Shown here one piece after another: positions 34,776 through 45,079 of a stretch of DNA of 64,000 nucleotides; the first letter of the stretch is position 1, and every line of letters begins with the position of its first letter. The translations under genes were made by a program, and so were the position numbers. Under the pieces are notes generated by a model. It searched no databases. It was not told the origin of the DNA and saw only the letters and a program-made list of their open reading frames with translations. The DNA lies in the NCBI GenBank assembly GCA_024449915.1, contig JAMZAV010000101.1:558001-622000 (forward strand), in the 5' to 3' direction. The DNA is from Sweltsa coloradensis (lineage: Eukaryota; Arthropoda; Insecta; Plecoptera; Chloroperlidae).

Positions 34776-34805
34776 CTGGAACAAGGTCACACATTTTACT
34801 TACTG

Positions 34806-34842
34806 TTTTATTATTATTATTATTATTTTATTATTATTATTA

Positions 34843-34877
<35 letters not shown>

Positions 34878-34895
34878 TTATTATTATTATTAATA
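34806..34895 (+). repeat. (TTA)n microsatellite
   Basis: About 30 imperfect ATT units, in the intron 31 bp upstream of NPDC1 exon 34554-34775 and between it and its broken copy. Confidence 0.97.
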
Positions 34896-34951
34896 TACAG
34901 TTTTTAAGCATAAGCCCGCTTGGTGCATATTAGTCAATGATGCGTGTAAAC

Positions 34952-35062
34952 TCAAAGTTCGCCCTCGACTGTCCGGGATCGACCCGAGCCGGGTGGCGAA
35001 TTCCTCGATCAGTATCGTCGTCGGGTGAGAGTCGGACACTGAACAAGGTCAACACATGTTAG
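34952..35062 (-). pseudogene. Broken partial copy of NPDC1 exon 34554-34775
   Basis: Matches 34690-34797, covering the first ~85 bases of the exon, its acceptor and the adjacent intron: CCGGGTGGCGA, TCCTCGATCAG, TCGTCGTCGGG, GTCGGACACTG and AACAAGGTC are shared in order. Several single-base indels and a short deletion destroy the frame, and nothing of the 3' half of the exon remains. The acceptor dinucleotide is kept (minus strand TTGTTCAG). Confidence 0.85.
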
Positions 35063-35839
35063 TACAGAATAATAAACAAAATGTTTTCAACTTTAACCAT
35101 TCAGAAATTAATTGCCCAACAATATCCACCTATCGGAGTGTTTCCCGATATCCAACCGGTTAAAAATTTATGTTCTTAGGGATGTCCTCTGCCTAGGGTT
35201 CACATCTGCCTGGTTGACCCTGTTCACGGGACTAACTAGGCTACCAGGGTGTCAGGTAATTATGAAAGAAACGTCCGAATGCTAAGAGGACTCATTTCCT
35301 TGCATTCACGTTAACGACTGAATAAAACCTGGAATAAATTTCAGTAAGGATTTCCGATGACGGGAGTTGTATGCATTAGCTATCTCTGTAACTGATGTTT
35401 TTGTAAAAGTTTTACCCAAACGTGAGTGTTATTGAGTTTTAGCGAGCTGCCACCCGAACGATTTTAAATATTCTGCGGTTCATCTCAAAATAAGGCAAAA
35501 TTGAATGGATTTACAATAACGTGCTATGTGTGAAATTCAGGTTGACATTGTTCACATTGTCGATAGGGTAATTATTTGCATGAGGTAAACACTAATTAAT
35601 TATTCTGCATGGTGCGATCATTCCTATAATACACCAAATAATACACACAGTGTTGATCCGAAAATATCAGCGGTTAATTTTAGGGGGGTCGGATGCGTTC
35701 ACTCTCTTTTTGTTGTAGCAAACTGAACAATTAAAAAAATGTTATGAATGTTAGACAGATTTTTTGCTGACCCAATTTTCTTGCGGATGAAAAGCAAATA
35801 TTAAAGAATTTTCAGTGATTCTATCATTATTACTTTCAG

Positions 35840-35917
35840 AGGAGAATCCACGTGATCCCAACTCCACCTCCCTCACCGAAGAAGATCATCGAGCGCCCAT
35901 CCACTTTCTTTAATTAA
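35840..35917 (+). CDS. Candidate terminal exon of an unknown plus-strand gene
   Basis: A strong acceptor (ATTATTACTTTCAG) precedes a short open stretch that reads RRIHVIPTPPPSPKKIIERP then STFFN and TAA. A second frame, starting two bases on, is also open to a TAA seven bases earlier (ENPRDPNSTSLTEEDHRAPI). Base composition is coding-like and drops to AT-rich right after the stop, as for a 3' UTR. I cannot name the protein and found no partner exons. On the minus strand GTGAGG after CTTCTTCG could be a phase-1 donor for an earlier NPDC1 exon, but no good acceptor is visible there. Confidence 0.3.
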   Translation, partial: RRIHVIPTPPPSPKKIIERPSTFFN

Positions 35918-36069
35918 CCCCTTATGCATCGTTTAACATTGTAATACTTTAAAATAACCTGTCCGACCTTTATCACAGGTCCACTTCTGTCCATGGATGA
36001 AGCTACCTTACATATAACAATATTTAATTTAATTATCGTTACACATGACTATTTTGTAGTTGGTACAAG

Positions 36070-36118
36070 CTGGAAGTGGCGTGGTAATTTCCCTGGGGAA
36101 ACTTCTTTATCGACTCTG
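36070..36118. mobile_element. 49-bp insertion with 7-bp target duplication
   Basis: The segment ends GGGGAAACTTCTTTATCGACTCTG, the terminus of the element at 60375-61108, and is flanked by GTACAAG on both sides (36063-36069, 36119-36125). It looks like an extremely short derivative. Confidence 0.7.
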
Positions 36119-36146
36119 GTACAAGTATTATTATCCAAATGCAAAT

Positions 36147-36345
36147 TGCAAAATACTGACATTCTATTTAAAACAAATCTATATTGTTATTCCCCAACCT
36201 AAAAGATTATCTGTAATATTATTAGATTACTTGGAGCTTTAATAATGCAAAATACTGACATTCTATTTTTAATATATATATATTTTGTTATTCCTTAGTC
36301 TAAAATATTATTAAGTTTGAGCTTCCTAATGAAAATACACGAAAG
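36147..36345 (+). repeat. Tandem duplication, period 99 bp
   Basis: TGCAAAATACTGACATTCTA recurs at 36147 and 36246, followed in both by TTGTTATTCC and CTAAAA-ATTAT. Confidence 0.85.
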
Positions 36346-37139
36346 TAATATCGGTACGCAACCTAATCTCCATGTGAAGCTTGCCGCAATAACGAGCGAG
36401 GCAACCACCTGTGCAAACAAGGCGCCCTTCAGCCTGTTGATATGCCAGTGCGTGACTTAGGAGTCTCCGAGGGGTGGACTTAGTGAGCAGTCAAGGTGTG
36501 ACGAGAGTAAACTGTATGGTGCGAGGAGAGATACTACCACGTATTGCCCACAATGAAGAAATTACCTCCGAAACTTGTTAAATACTGACTTCTACATATT
36601 ATCATTAATGATTATCCAACGTAAAAATTAACACAAAACGAAATATATTAATTTATAAATATTGTTTTAATTCAATTCAGATGAATTACGAAACTTGATA
36701 GAAAATATTAAAGTTCTTTATAAGGTGTAAATAACTTAAACAAGTTTTTTTTAAAAACAAGTTTACTCAATAACACAAACTATGTTTTTTGACTGTGAAT
36801 TTAAATTATTTATAATTTATTTTGTTCCATCGAGTCAGTGTGCTATGGCAGGTAAAGGTAGCGTTCACGTACATGGTCTATGGCACCCCAACATTCATCC
36901 GCCATTTGCTGTTAGATTCCCTTTCCTTCCATCTTGGGCTTGCTCGACCCAGCTGAAGCGTCAACACATAAAAAAAATTCAACTCGAAATCACGTTCAAT
37001 GAGTGCCCAAATTACAAAAAAAATTGAACTTGTTGACACACAAATACATTGATGTCGTTGGTAACTGCCATTGCATTTTTCCACCAAGAACTATTTCTAC
37101 ATGCAGTAACATCGGTATTCAATCTTTGTGTTAGAGTGT

Positions 37140-37440
37140 GTTTTGTTTCAGCATAGAAACTCCTGAATATAGGCGTAAGTTCCATTCATAAACGCGAACA
37201 CGGGGCAGGGGGCTTGTAATGGGGTTGAACCAGGTGGGCAGCGTGTGGTTTCCATGACTACGGCCGCATCCGAGCAACGTGGGTGTAGTGAGAGATTCGG
37301 TGATATCGATCCACGCATTCATGAACGGAGCCGCTGTCATTCCGGGAACATCACGTTTGGAAGGCATCCAGCACGCTTCCACATTAATGACACGCTGACA
37401 TATGGCAAGGGGCATTACAGTATTATACAGCTACATTGCC
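37140..37440. other. GC-richer block, open in both strands, unrecognised
   Basis: The minus frame (94 codons from 37415) reads ICQRVINVEACWMPSKRDVP, PGMTAAPFMNAWIDITESLT and GCGRSHGNHTLPTWFNPITS. The plus frame 37245-37448 is also open. Composition contrasts sharply with its AT-rich flanks. No splice sites or family are evident. It could be a transposon internal region. Confidence 0.35.
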
Positions 37441-37503
37441 TTATCTAGCATATACAGCGTAACATGGGTGACAGCTTCTATAATTTAATTAAAGCTTAAT
37501 TCT

Positions 37504-37900
37504 GGCAAATTGCATTGGCTGAAGCTGGCTCATGGTATGACGTTTGGCAGTTTATAGATTGCATGGGCTATGCCACTATATATAATAGACGGGTACATTG
37601 CATCTTGTCTCGGTGCTAGCTCCAAAATGCTCATATAATTCAAAGGTACCTAAGCAATTGTATACATTCAGGAGCCATACGGTGGCATATTGCAAGGGCT
37701 GAAGTAGTCTCATGATATGACATCTGGTAGCTTAGCTGATAGATCGCAAGAGGTATGCCACGATAATATAAAGCTGTATTGAACAGCAGCTAGAGCTTCA
37801 AATGCTCATCATTTCAAAGACATGCAAGTGTAGACACATTCAGGATCCATATGGTGGCATATTGCTATTTAGTCATGTCAAGCTCTGTGCTACAATATGA
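37504..37900 (+). repeat. Diverged tandem repeat, period 172-180 bp
   Basis: Units start GGCAAATTGCATTGGCTGAA (37504), GGCATATTGCAAGGGCTGAA (37684) and GGCATATTGC (37856). Shared blocks include CATGRTATGAC, GCTAGCTCCAAAATGCTCAT-like and ACATTCAGGAKCCATAYGGT. Confidence 0.85.
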
Positions 37901-38474
37901 TTGTAATTTCATGCTATGTCAGCATTTATTGCAAAGGAATGCAATGACGAAATAGGCTATAGTGACAACACAAGTGCCATATTATGCTGAAATCGAGAAA
38001 AGGTATGCAGCAATGGGTAGTTCCTTATGCTGACAGAAATATTTCCAACTCAATTAATTTTTTATAAGACACATGGCTTTTAGCCGGTATCATAATAATA
38101 TTTCGCTTGATATTAACTCATATAAATATATTATTATCACTATTTATTTGGAAGTTTTAAGCAACGATCGCAATAGAGGCGATGATGGGTGAAAATGAGT
38201 ATGAAAGGTAACCACGTGGCATGTCTAAGCCAGGATTCAAGTCTGGTGCACAGGAACCATCATCTTTCCCAACATAACCATTGATCATTCCTAATAGACC
38301 ATGAAATGATACATTTTCATAAGTATAGACCTATTCAATTTAACTTCTTAAGTCGAAATGTAAGTTGCGTTGGGAAGTAGCACTGTTCTGGGCCACAAAA
38401 CTATGATTTAATTGCCTACCAATGAATGTATCCAACGCTATCCAAACTTTCCATTTTTAAACGTCATAAAACAA

Positions 38475-38600
38475 CCCGGCACTTCCACCAAAAACGCGAA
38501 TGAAAAATAAAAGGAACGTATCCTTTTTTCTTTTTTTTCTTCGACGATTTGTTGCTTGAAGCTTCGCTCCCTTAGTACCCGTACTAAATAAATATTCTCG
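38475..38600 (+). repeat. CCCGGCACCTCCACCAA-family 3' part
   Basis: Core with one change (CCCGGCACTTCCACCAA), then AAACGCGAATGAAAAATAAA, TTCTTCGACGATTTGTTGC and AAGCTTCGCTCCCTTAGTAC, as in 39311-39440 and 41161-41270. Confidence 0.8.
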
Positions 38601-39109
38601 CAATACATTATATTCTGTTGGTTTGTTTTCTTTCTGTGGAATATCCCCAGCCATGGAGGCGCACGGAGAAGTCTGCCAACCGTGAAATCCAGACGTCGTC
38701 CAGAAGACGGCGAACTAGATATCAAACTCGCAGCCGTAAGATGTTTTTGAAGCCTTTCGCTTTGCTTTTAGTCTGAATACAATCTTCTCCCCATAAAAGA
38801 TTATTTACGTTACTGTATTCATTGTGGCGGAACCTCGAGACTCGAGAAGATTACTTGGACGAGGTTTATGAATCATTCCTGATAATATCTATGAAGAAAA
38901 TGTTAAAATTTCATTTCGTTAAAAGACCTGGCAGAATAACATTGTATTTCGCACAGTAGATATATTGAGCATAGGTTTATGGTTATACTCGACAAGATTA
39001 AAAAATGTTTTTTTCTGTTTAAACTGTAAATGCTCTTTCCAGTCTGCGAAATATTAAAACGCACGATGTTTATCAACATTGGCATTGCGAAGGCTTTGAA
39101 AGTAGCAGT

Positions 39110-39440
39110 TGAACTCCCAAATCAGTTTCACTTTTCTGTCCGTCCATCCGTTGTGCGTGTGTCATGTCTCACGATAAAAGCCGAACAAGATCACTTATTA
39201 ACAAGTGATTTTGTTGTTATTGTTGTCAGAATGGTTTTGGTGACCCTTAAAATCAGGGAGTCGGTTTAGCGTGTCCTTAAACTTTTCCTATTCAAACTTC
39301 ATTCAAACTACCCGGCACCTCCACCAAAAACGAGAATTAAAAATAGAAACGAATTTTTAATTTTAATATTTTTCTTATACGCTTTGTTGCTTAATTAGCT
39401 TCACTCCCTTGTTTTAGGCACTCCGGTACCCGTTCTTGTT
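39110..39440 (+). repeat. CCCGGCACCTCCACCAA-family copy
   Basis: 5' part TCTGTCCGTCCATCCGTTGT and GTGTCATGTCTCACGATAAA, then TTTTGGTGACCCTTAAA, the core at 39311, and AGCTTCACTCCCTTG at the end. A nearly full family member. Confidence 0.8.
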
Positions 39441-40248
39441 ATACCTCTCTGCATAATAAAAACAAGTTTAAATGTTTATTTTATTTTATTCACCGTCATA
39501 ATCACCTTTAAACGCGTAACCGCAGATTATTAACCAGTGCGTGGACAGCGCTTGAGTTTCAGCTGTAGCCTTACAGACTCGATAAATTTCCAGTCCATTA
39601 ACTTCAAATTTGATTAAGCAGGGTATACGCCACAATTCGAGCGGCCATATTGAATGTCGTACAGAAGGGTTTGCGGTTGGGTTGGCAATATTGGATATGA
39701 GATTTCAGATTAGAGTGCGTAAGCCGTCCACAGCAACGTCCACTCAACCCCCCTAGTGGAGGTTCGATCAACTTGATGTGAAGGGTGAAGGCCATTGTTC
39801 CACAGTATAGCTCATCAGTTGCCTCAACCGCAGGGGAGAGTGAAGTAGAACCGCACACGGGAATGTATTTGGTTGTAGTTGTCCCAACGCTTACATCATC
39901 CTACTCATCGCCACCAATATTATCATTTGTCTTAATTTTTATTCCATTTCATGTTTGTTTACCGATATGGTGTATGATTTATATGTTTCGCACTACTACG
40001 TAGAAATCGTTTGAATTAATAATATAATAAATCTTTCACTGCTAAGATACCATTATCTGTATAAATATTAGAACCTCGACAAGTCTCAGTTTTAATTCCA
40101 CTTCGCCGTTTAACGTGTCGTTATAAACTCAGCCGAACGCGGTTGCTCATACGGTTGTGCACGGGATCAAAGCTTATGCAATATGCACTCAGTGGATGTC
40201 GAACTAATTCAAGCACAGTATACGGGAGTACCTAACATAGCTTCATTG

Positions 40249-40505
40249 TTGGTGGAGGTGCCGGGCACACGGATATCTACTCTTTCTGTGGTTTCACACT
40301 TGTTCTAGCCTTCATTGATTGCACCAACTTTCTGGGGGGATAAACTCACCCCCTAAACCCCAAGGGTCACCAAAAGCGTTCTGTATCTTCCTTGTCGATG
40401 GTCATTGTCAACAAAAAACTCATGTCAATCGGACATTGTGTTCAGATGACACGTGCACAGACAGACGGACATAAAAGTGATGTTTTTATGAGAGCTTCGC
40501 TCCTA
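40249..40505 (-). repeat. CCCGGCACCTCCACCAA-family copy, reverse
   Basis: On the minus strand: GGAGCGAAGCTCTCATAAAA, ATGTCCGTCTGTCTGTGCAC, TTTTGGTGACCCTTGGGG, then the core ending at 40249. Confidence 0.8.
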
Positions 40506-40894
40506 ATACCTAACTAAAACCCAACACAACTAAAGTTACTCAAAGCAGAGACGATACAGAGGTTCTCCGGCTGGGAGTAGAGCACTTCTCAATTTACTCC
40601 CTGGTAATACTATTTGAGACGATACACGATTCGTGTGTACCTCGAACAATCAGAGGAGCCCATGCCTTATGCAACACGAAGCCAACACCCTTCGTCCCCA
40701 TCCATATGGAAGCCGCTTTGAGAGACCCTGGACATTACACAAGCAATGAGATCAGTGGTGGCGCTGGAGCGGTGGTAATGAAACGGTATAATATTCGCAT
40801 CTGTACCTCGTGTTCTTGGAACTACAAGCTAGACGTATAATGTACTGATCTGATGTATCGTGTGATAGTTCAACAATGAAGCATATTTGGAATT

Positions 40895-41275
40895 TTATGG
40901 AGCAAAGCTTCCATATAAGCATCACTTTTATATTCACCCGCCAGTGCGTGTGTTACGTCTCACAACAAAAACCAAACTCGTCATCCGATTAACATGAGGT
41001 TTTTTGATTAGCTTTGCCATTTAATTTAAAAAAAGGATGGCACAGAAAGTATTTGATGACCCTGCCCCGTATAGAAAGAGTGGCTAATTCCCCGGATGTT
41101 TGAACATTCATGATACGAGATGCGAAAACAAGATACGAACATGTTTTTAACGTAAGTAAACCCGGCGCCTCCACCAAAAGTTCAAATCACACCGATCTAT
41201 TTTTTGTAACCTTCTTCGACGATCTGTCGATAATAATTTGGGTACTCCCATACCCGTGTCTGTTGTAAATATAGT
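40895..41275 (+). repeat. CCCGGCACCTCCACCAA-family copy
   Basis: AGCAAAGCTTCCATATAAGC, GTGTGTTACGTCTCACAACA, AAAACCAAACTCGTCATCCG, then the core CCCGGCGCCTCCACCAA at 41161 and CTTCTTCGACGATCTGTCG. Confidence 0.8.
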
Positions 41276-41366
41276 CATTGGTTTGGCCAGGAAGCCTTTG
41301 ATTAAAAAGAAACGGGGCATTTGTTGCATCAGCTCTATAATAATAGATTATCAATATCTATTGCTA

Positions 41367-41423
41367 ATTGATTGGATATTGCTTAACGTCTCATATTTAT
41401 GCAACTTGGCTAATCGAGACGAA
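41367..41423 (+). repeat. 57-bp repeat identical to 8015-8071
   Basis: Exact match across all 57 bases. It abuts the body of the GCGCGTCAAC family that starts at 41424. Confidence 0.9.
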
Positions 41424-41665
41424 GGGAGGGACGTAAGGGGTGACGCGGGGGGACAAGGGGTGGACAGGCCTGTCCTGGTCAGAACCAGCCACAAGCATAT
41501 GGGGAGGGCAGGAGTTCCCCACGTCGTGGTCGTCTCCGTGTTGTCATTGTCGTCGCCGTCGGGGAGGTAGTCAAAAGGAAGGGGAAAGTTCCCCGATGAC
41601 AACCCAGAGCTCGCCATTAGTTTCAGGGAGTAAAACTCCCCTAGTCACGGGTCAAACCACTTGAA
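41424..41665 (+). repeat. GCGCGTCAAC-family body without its head
   Basis: CTGGTCAGAACCAGCCACAA, GTTCCCCGATGACAACCC and TTTCAGGGAGTAAAACTCCC match 4070-4275. The head is replaced by the 57-bp unit. Confidence 0.75.
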
Positions 41666-41766
41666 GGTGGCGAGTTGAAATTTGATGGCCCCATATCTAT
41701 TGTTAAAAGCCAGAAACAATAATTAACAAATATTGTATATTATGGATACTCATAAAATAAAATAAA

Positions 41767-42368
41767 TAGGGGTGTGCGATTACCTGAAATTTCTAGTCGA
41801 GTCGAGTATTTGCTACTCGAAATCGAGTATTTAAAAAAAATTATGATTTTGGTGGAGGTGCCGGGTCGCGCGCGTATGTGAAAACGTAAATATTGCTTTG
41901 CATCAGCTCAAAAAATAGATTATCAATATCAGTTGTTAAAAGCCAGAAACAATAATTTACAAATATTGTATTTTATGGATACTCACAAAATAAAAAAATC
42001 TAGGGGTGTGACCTAAAATGTCTAGTCGAGTCGAGTATATAAAAAAAATGATGATTTTGGTGGAGGTGCCGGGTCGCGCGCGTATGTGGTGGAGGTGCCG
42101 GGTCGCGCGCGTATGTGAAAACGTAAATATCGCTATTCATTTTGGTGCTACCTTACCAATATTATTTAACCTTAATTAGCTCAGTCATTCATACATTTAA
42201 AAAAAGTTTTAAACTTTGTTTGGCACAAATAATAAAGTTTCACTACATTTATATCAACAAAAAAATGAAGTATACTCGGACTAGAATTGGACTCGATACG
42301 CGAGTTATTTTTAGTACTCGGACTCGGAATCAACTCGAACTCTCAAATCAGAACTTGGCACACCCCTA
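41767..42368. mobile_element. hAT-type non-autonomous element with internal duplication
   Basis: The left end TAGGGGTGTGCGATTACC and right end GGCACACCCCTA are inverted hAT-like termini, with GTCGAGTCGAGTA and ACTCGGACTCGGAATC subterminal repeats. About 230 bp, covering the left end and its outside flank (from 41697 and from 41931), is duplicated in tandem. The core TTGGTGGAGGTGCCGGG with GTCGCGCGCGTATGTG occurs three times (41849, 42057, 42088). Confidence 0.75.
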
Positions 42369-43131
42369 TTTTTTTCTTTTACCTCTTACTAAAAATCGTT
42401 TTTAGATAAGTTCAACCATAGAACCCTTCATTTCCGCTTCCTTGACAACTGTAAAGTTTCAACAACTGTGATACTGATGTCAGTCACCCGAGTGGACAGG
42501 AATCTTATAAAACTAATAAAAAAACAAAAACAAAAACAAATTCTGTCTTACTCGAATGAAAACCAAATCACAGCCCCGAAGTACGTGCACAACCATAAAA
42601 CCGCACCCAGTGAAAGAATTCTTTGTCTCTACCAGGGTCGATATCAATGTTTTGTTAACGCTTCACACGGGACCGCGAAAGTACCACCTAGCCCCCACAA
42701 TGCGACACTCTATCGCCACTTTGCGTCCATCACATCAATAACGCAATAGTTCCCACCTTTAGGTGTTCTCTAAACGAGCTTTCACACATTTTGGTACGCT
42801 CTCAACGGGTGTTGATGCTCAATATACAATGTACGTGAAATGATTATAACTTGAGCACGTGTGCAGTAGTATACAAGTAACAGATACCAAGTTGGTAGCT
42901 GGGTAACTGGTATATACAAGAATAAAATAAATATGATTATTCTGTATGAGTGATATTATACATTTGTATAGTCAAACTGTGAGTTAAACACAATAATAAT
43001 TGCATGTGTGTCGTTGCTGTGTTGATTCAGAAGTAAAAAATCCCGGTTCTATTTTAAATTCGTACCGTTGATAAATTATAGCCAATTATCAGACCCACTC
43101 TGGCCAGTATTTAACGATTTGACCTTTTGTA

Positions 43132-43485
43132 TTGAAAGCAATAATAAATCACCACGACCAATTAGTCACAAACAATATGGACTATTTATCACCATTCATG
43201 CTATATCGGAGCAATCACTTGCACACTTGTAGATCAATAACTGTGTCGATTGACGAGGTAGTCAAAGCCTGTAACGTCTCTATTATTGCAATGATTCTGC
43301 ACGCAGAAGAGAAATGCCAGAAACAGGAGTTGAAACTATATGCATATTGCCTTGCACACAGCACATTGTATCTACTGAGTGAAACACCTTACGCCAAAAA
43401 TGATCGATTCGAAATAATAATGTATACATTCATAACGAACAAAAACAATATTTATGACATATTATGTTTATCTCAAATTCAATAA
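43132..43485 (+). other. 117-codon open frame, not recognised
   Basis: An AT-rich frame with unremarkable composition (NNMDYLSPFMLYRSNHLHTC). No splice sites, Kozak context or similarity that I can see. Probably chance. Confidence 0.15.
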
Positions 43486-43571
43486 ACTCCCTCATCAAAG
43501 AAAAGATCAAACCATGACGCAGCTTGAATAAAAGTGCTCGATTTTTTTATAAAAGTAATATTAATAGGAAT

Positions 43572-43768
43572 CAGGGGCGGCTCGTGTATAGGTGCACAGG
43601 TGCACGCGCACCCCCAAATATCTGCGCAAACCATTACCAGACCATTAGTATCTGAAAAAATTTTCGCCTCCGGCGGCTGGGGCTGCGCCCCAGACCCCTT
43701 TGTTTCCCGCAGAATAAGACTTCGAAATTATGTGCACCCCCACGATGATAACTCACGAGCCGCCCCTG
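43572..43768. mobile_element. 197-bp hAT MITE with perfect 8-bp target duplication
   Basis: Ends CAGGGGCGGCTCGTG and CACGAGCCGCCCCTG are perfect 15-bp inverted repeats. ATAGGAAT flanks it on both sides (43564-43571 and 43769-43776). Inside, GTGCACGCGCACCCCC and CCTCCGGCGGCTGGGGCTGC form further hairpins. No coding capacity. Confidence 0.93.
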
Positions 43769-44202
43769 ATAGGAATATAGAAAAAGCCTAAGTTCCTCCA
43801 CCAAGATGGACAACAGCCGGGAATTGAACCAGCACATAAACTTTGCGGTATTCAAGGAATTCTTTTGTGTAGGCTCAAAACCTCATATATTGGCGTTTCG
43901 TTAATCAGCAGAAGTAATCAGCGACACAAATAGATCACGCAAACTAACAATTTCATGTCAACAAATATGTAGCATACATTATTAATAAAGGCACCCATTT
44001 AGTAACCCTCCCTCGTACAATCTCAAGAGTTCAATATTGCACATTCAGTAGTAAATAATATCAACATTCTTATGCGTAAATAGGTTCGCTTTTCGTGTCA
44101 AAATATAATATAGAACATGGTTCATAGGATTGCAATCAAACTTTGAAACTTTAATTTAAAACTGAGAGAAAGATAGATATTAACCTATCCACTTAACTGA
44201 AT

Positions 44203-44231
44203 GGAAATATCTGTCGCTATCAGATATTTCC
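44203..44231. repeat. 11-bp hairpin followed by TCGCATT repeats
   Basis: GGAAATATCTG pairs with CAGATATTTCC around TCGCTAT. It is followed by several CGCATTKTCGCATTTTCGC units. Confidence 0.7.
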
Positions 44232-44540
44232 GCATTGTCGCATTTTCGCATTTTCGCATACAACTAATAAAGTTTCATGCGAATATGAAATGGTATGAAT
44301 GAACTATTTTCTGAAAGATGCTGTACTGTATTAATGGTGATATTGTAATGCTGTTGTGCATAATTGTCCCAAGTGGTACACTGTAGTGTGCAGACTAATT
44401 AGAAATGTGTTGTTCCGTGTAGTGTACGCACGCACGCACGCATGAGGTACCTACGAGAGTTGCCTGCGACTGACGTCACGAGAGGCGCTTCTGTGGAGGT
44501 GGGCGGAATCGATAACTCCGGGCCGCGTGTCAAGGTCACG

Positions 44541-44790
44541 CGTACTTTACGAGGAGGGACATTAGGGGTTCACTCCTCCCTATACGTGTGTCCCTCTGTC
44601 ATGTCCCACTTTACGAGGAGGGACATTAGGGGTTCACTCCTCCCTATACGTGTGTCCCTCTCTGTCATGTCCCACTTTACAAGGAGGGACATTAGGGGTT
44701 CACTCCTCCCTATACGCGTGTCCCTCTCTGTGTCCCTCTCTGTCATGTCCCACTTTACGAGGAGGGACATTAGGGGTTCACTCTTTTGGT
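44541..44790 (+). repeat. Minisatellite, four units of 64-78 bp
   Basis: GAGGAGGGACATTAGGGGTT starts at 44551, 44615, 44681 (one change) and 44759. The third unit is longer through a 12-base duplication of TCTGTGTCCCTC. Units contain GGAGGGA...TCCTCCC inverted segments. Frames through it are repeat artefacts. Confidence 0.95.
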
Positions 44791-44921
44791 TTTGATCTCT
44801 TTTGGGTATCCAGGACCCGATTTTGTTATAGATTAAAACGGTATTGTTAAAATAAATCTTCATAGGAATTAATTACATTTGTGGTGTACGTCGTTGTCAT
44901 AACTGTCTCTGTATTTTCATG

Positions 44922-44938
44922 CCCCCCCCCCCCCCCCC
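44922..44938 (+). repeat. Poly-C tract
   Basis: A run of 17 C interrupted only at its end. Confidence 0.95.
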
Positions 44939-45079
44939 ACCCGATATTGGGACTCGCCCTGTGTTCTCATTTTTTCTTTACCTCTTTCATTCTGTTCTGT
45001 GCGTCATCATCGCTGTTACATAATATGTTTGCCGCTAGATGTTACTCTCCCCTCACCAAGGAAGACACAGGGACTAAGT

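Noticed and set aside
44442..44863. Overlapping open frames on both strands with repeated peptides
   Set aside because: Products of the 64-78-bp minisatellite.
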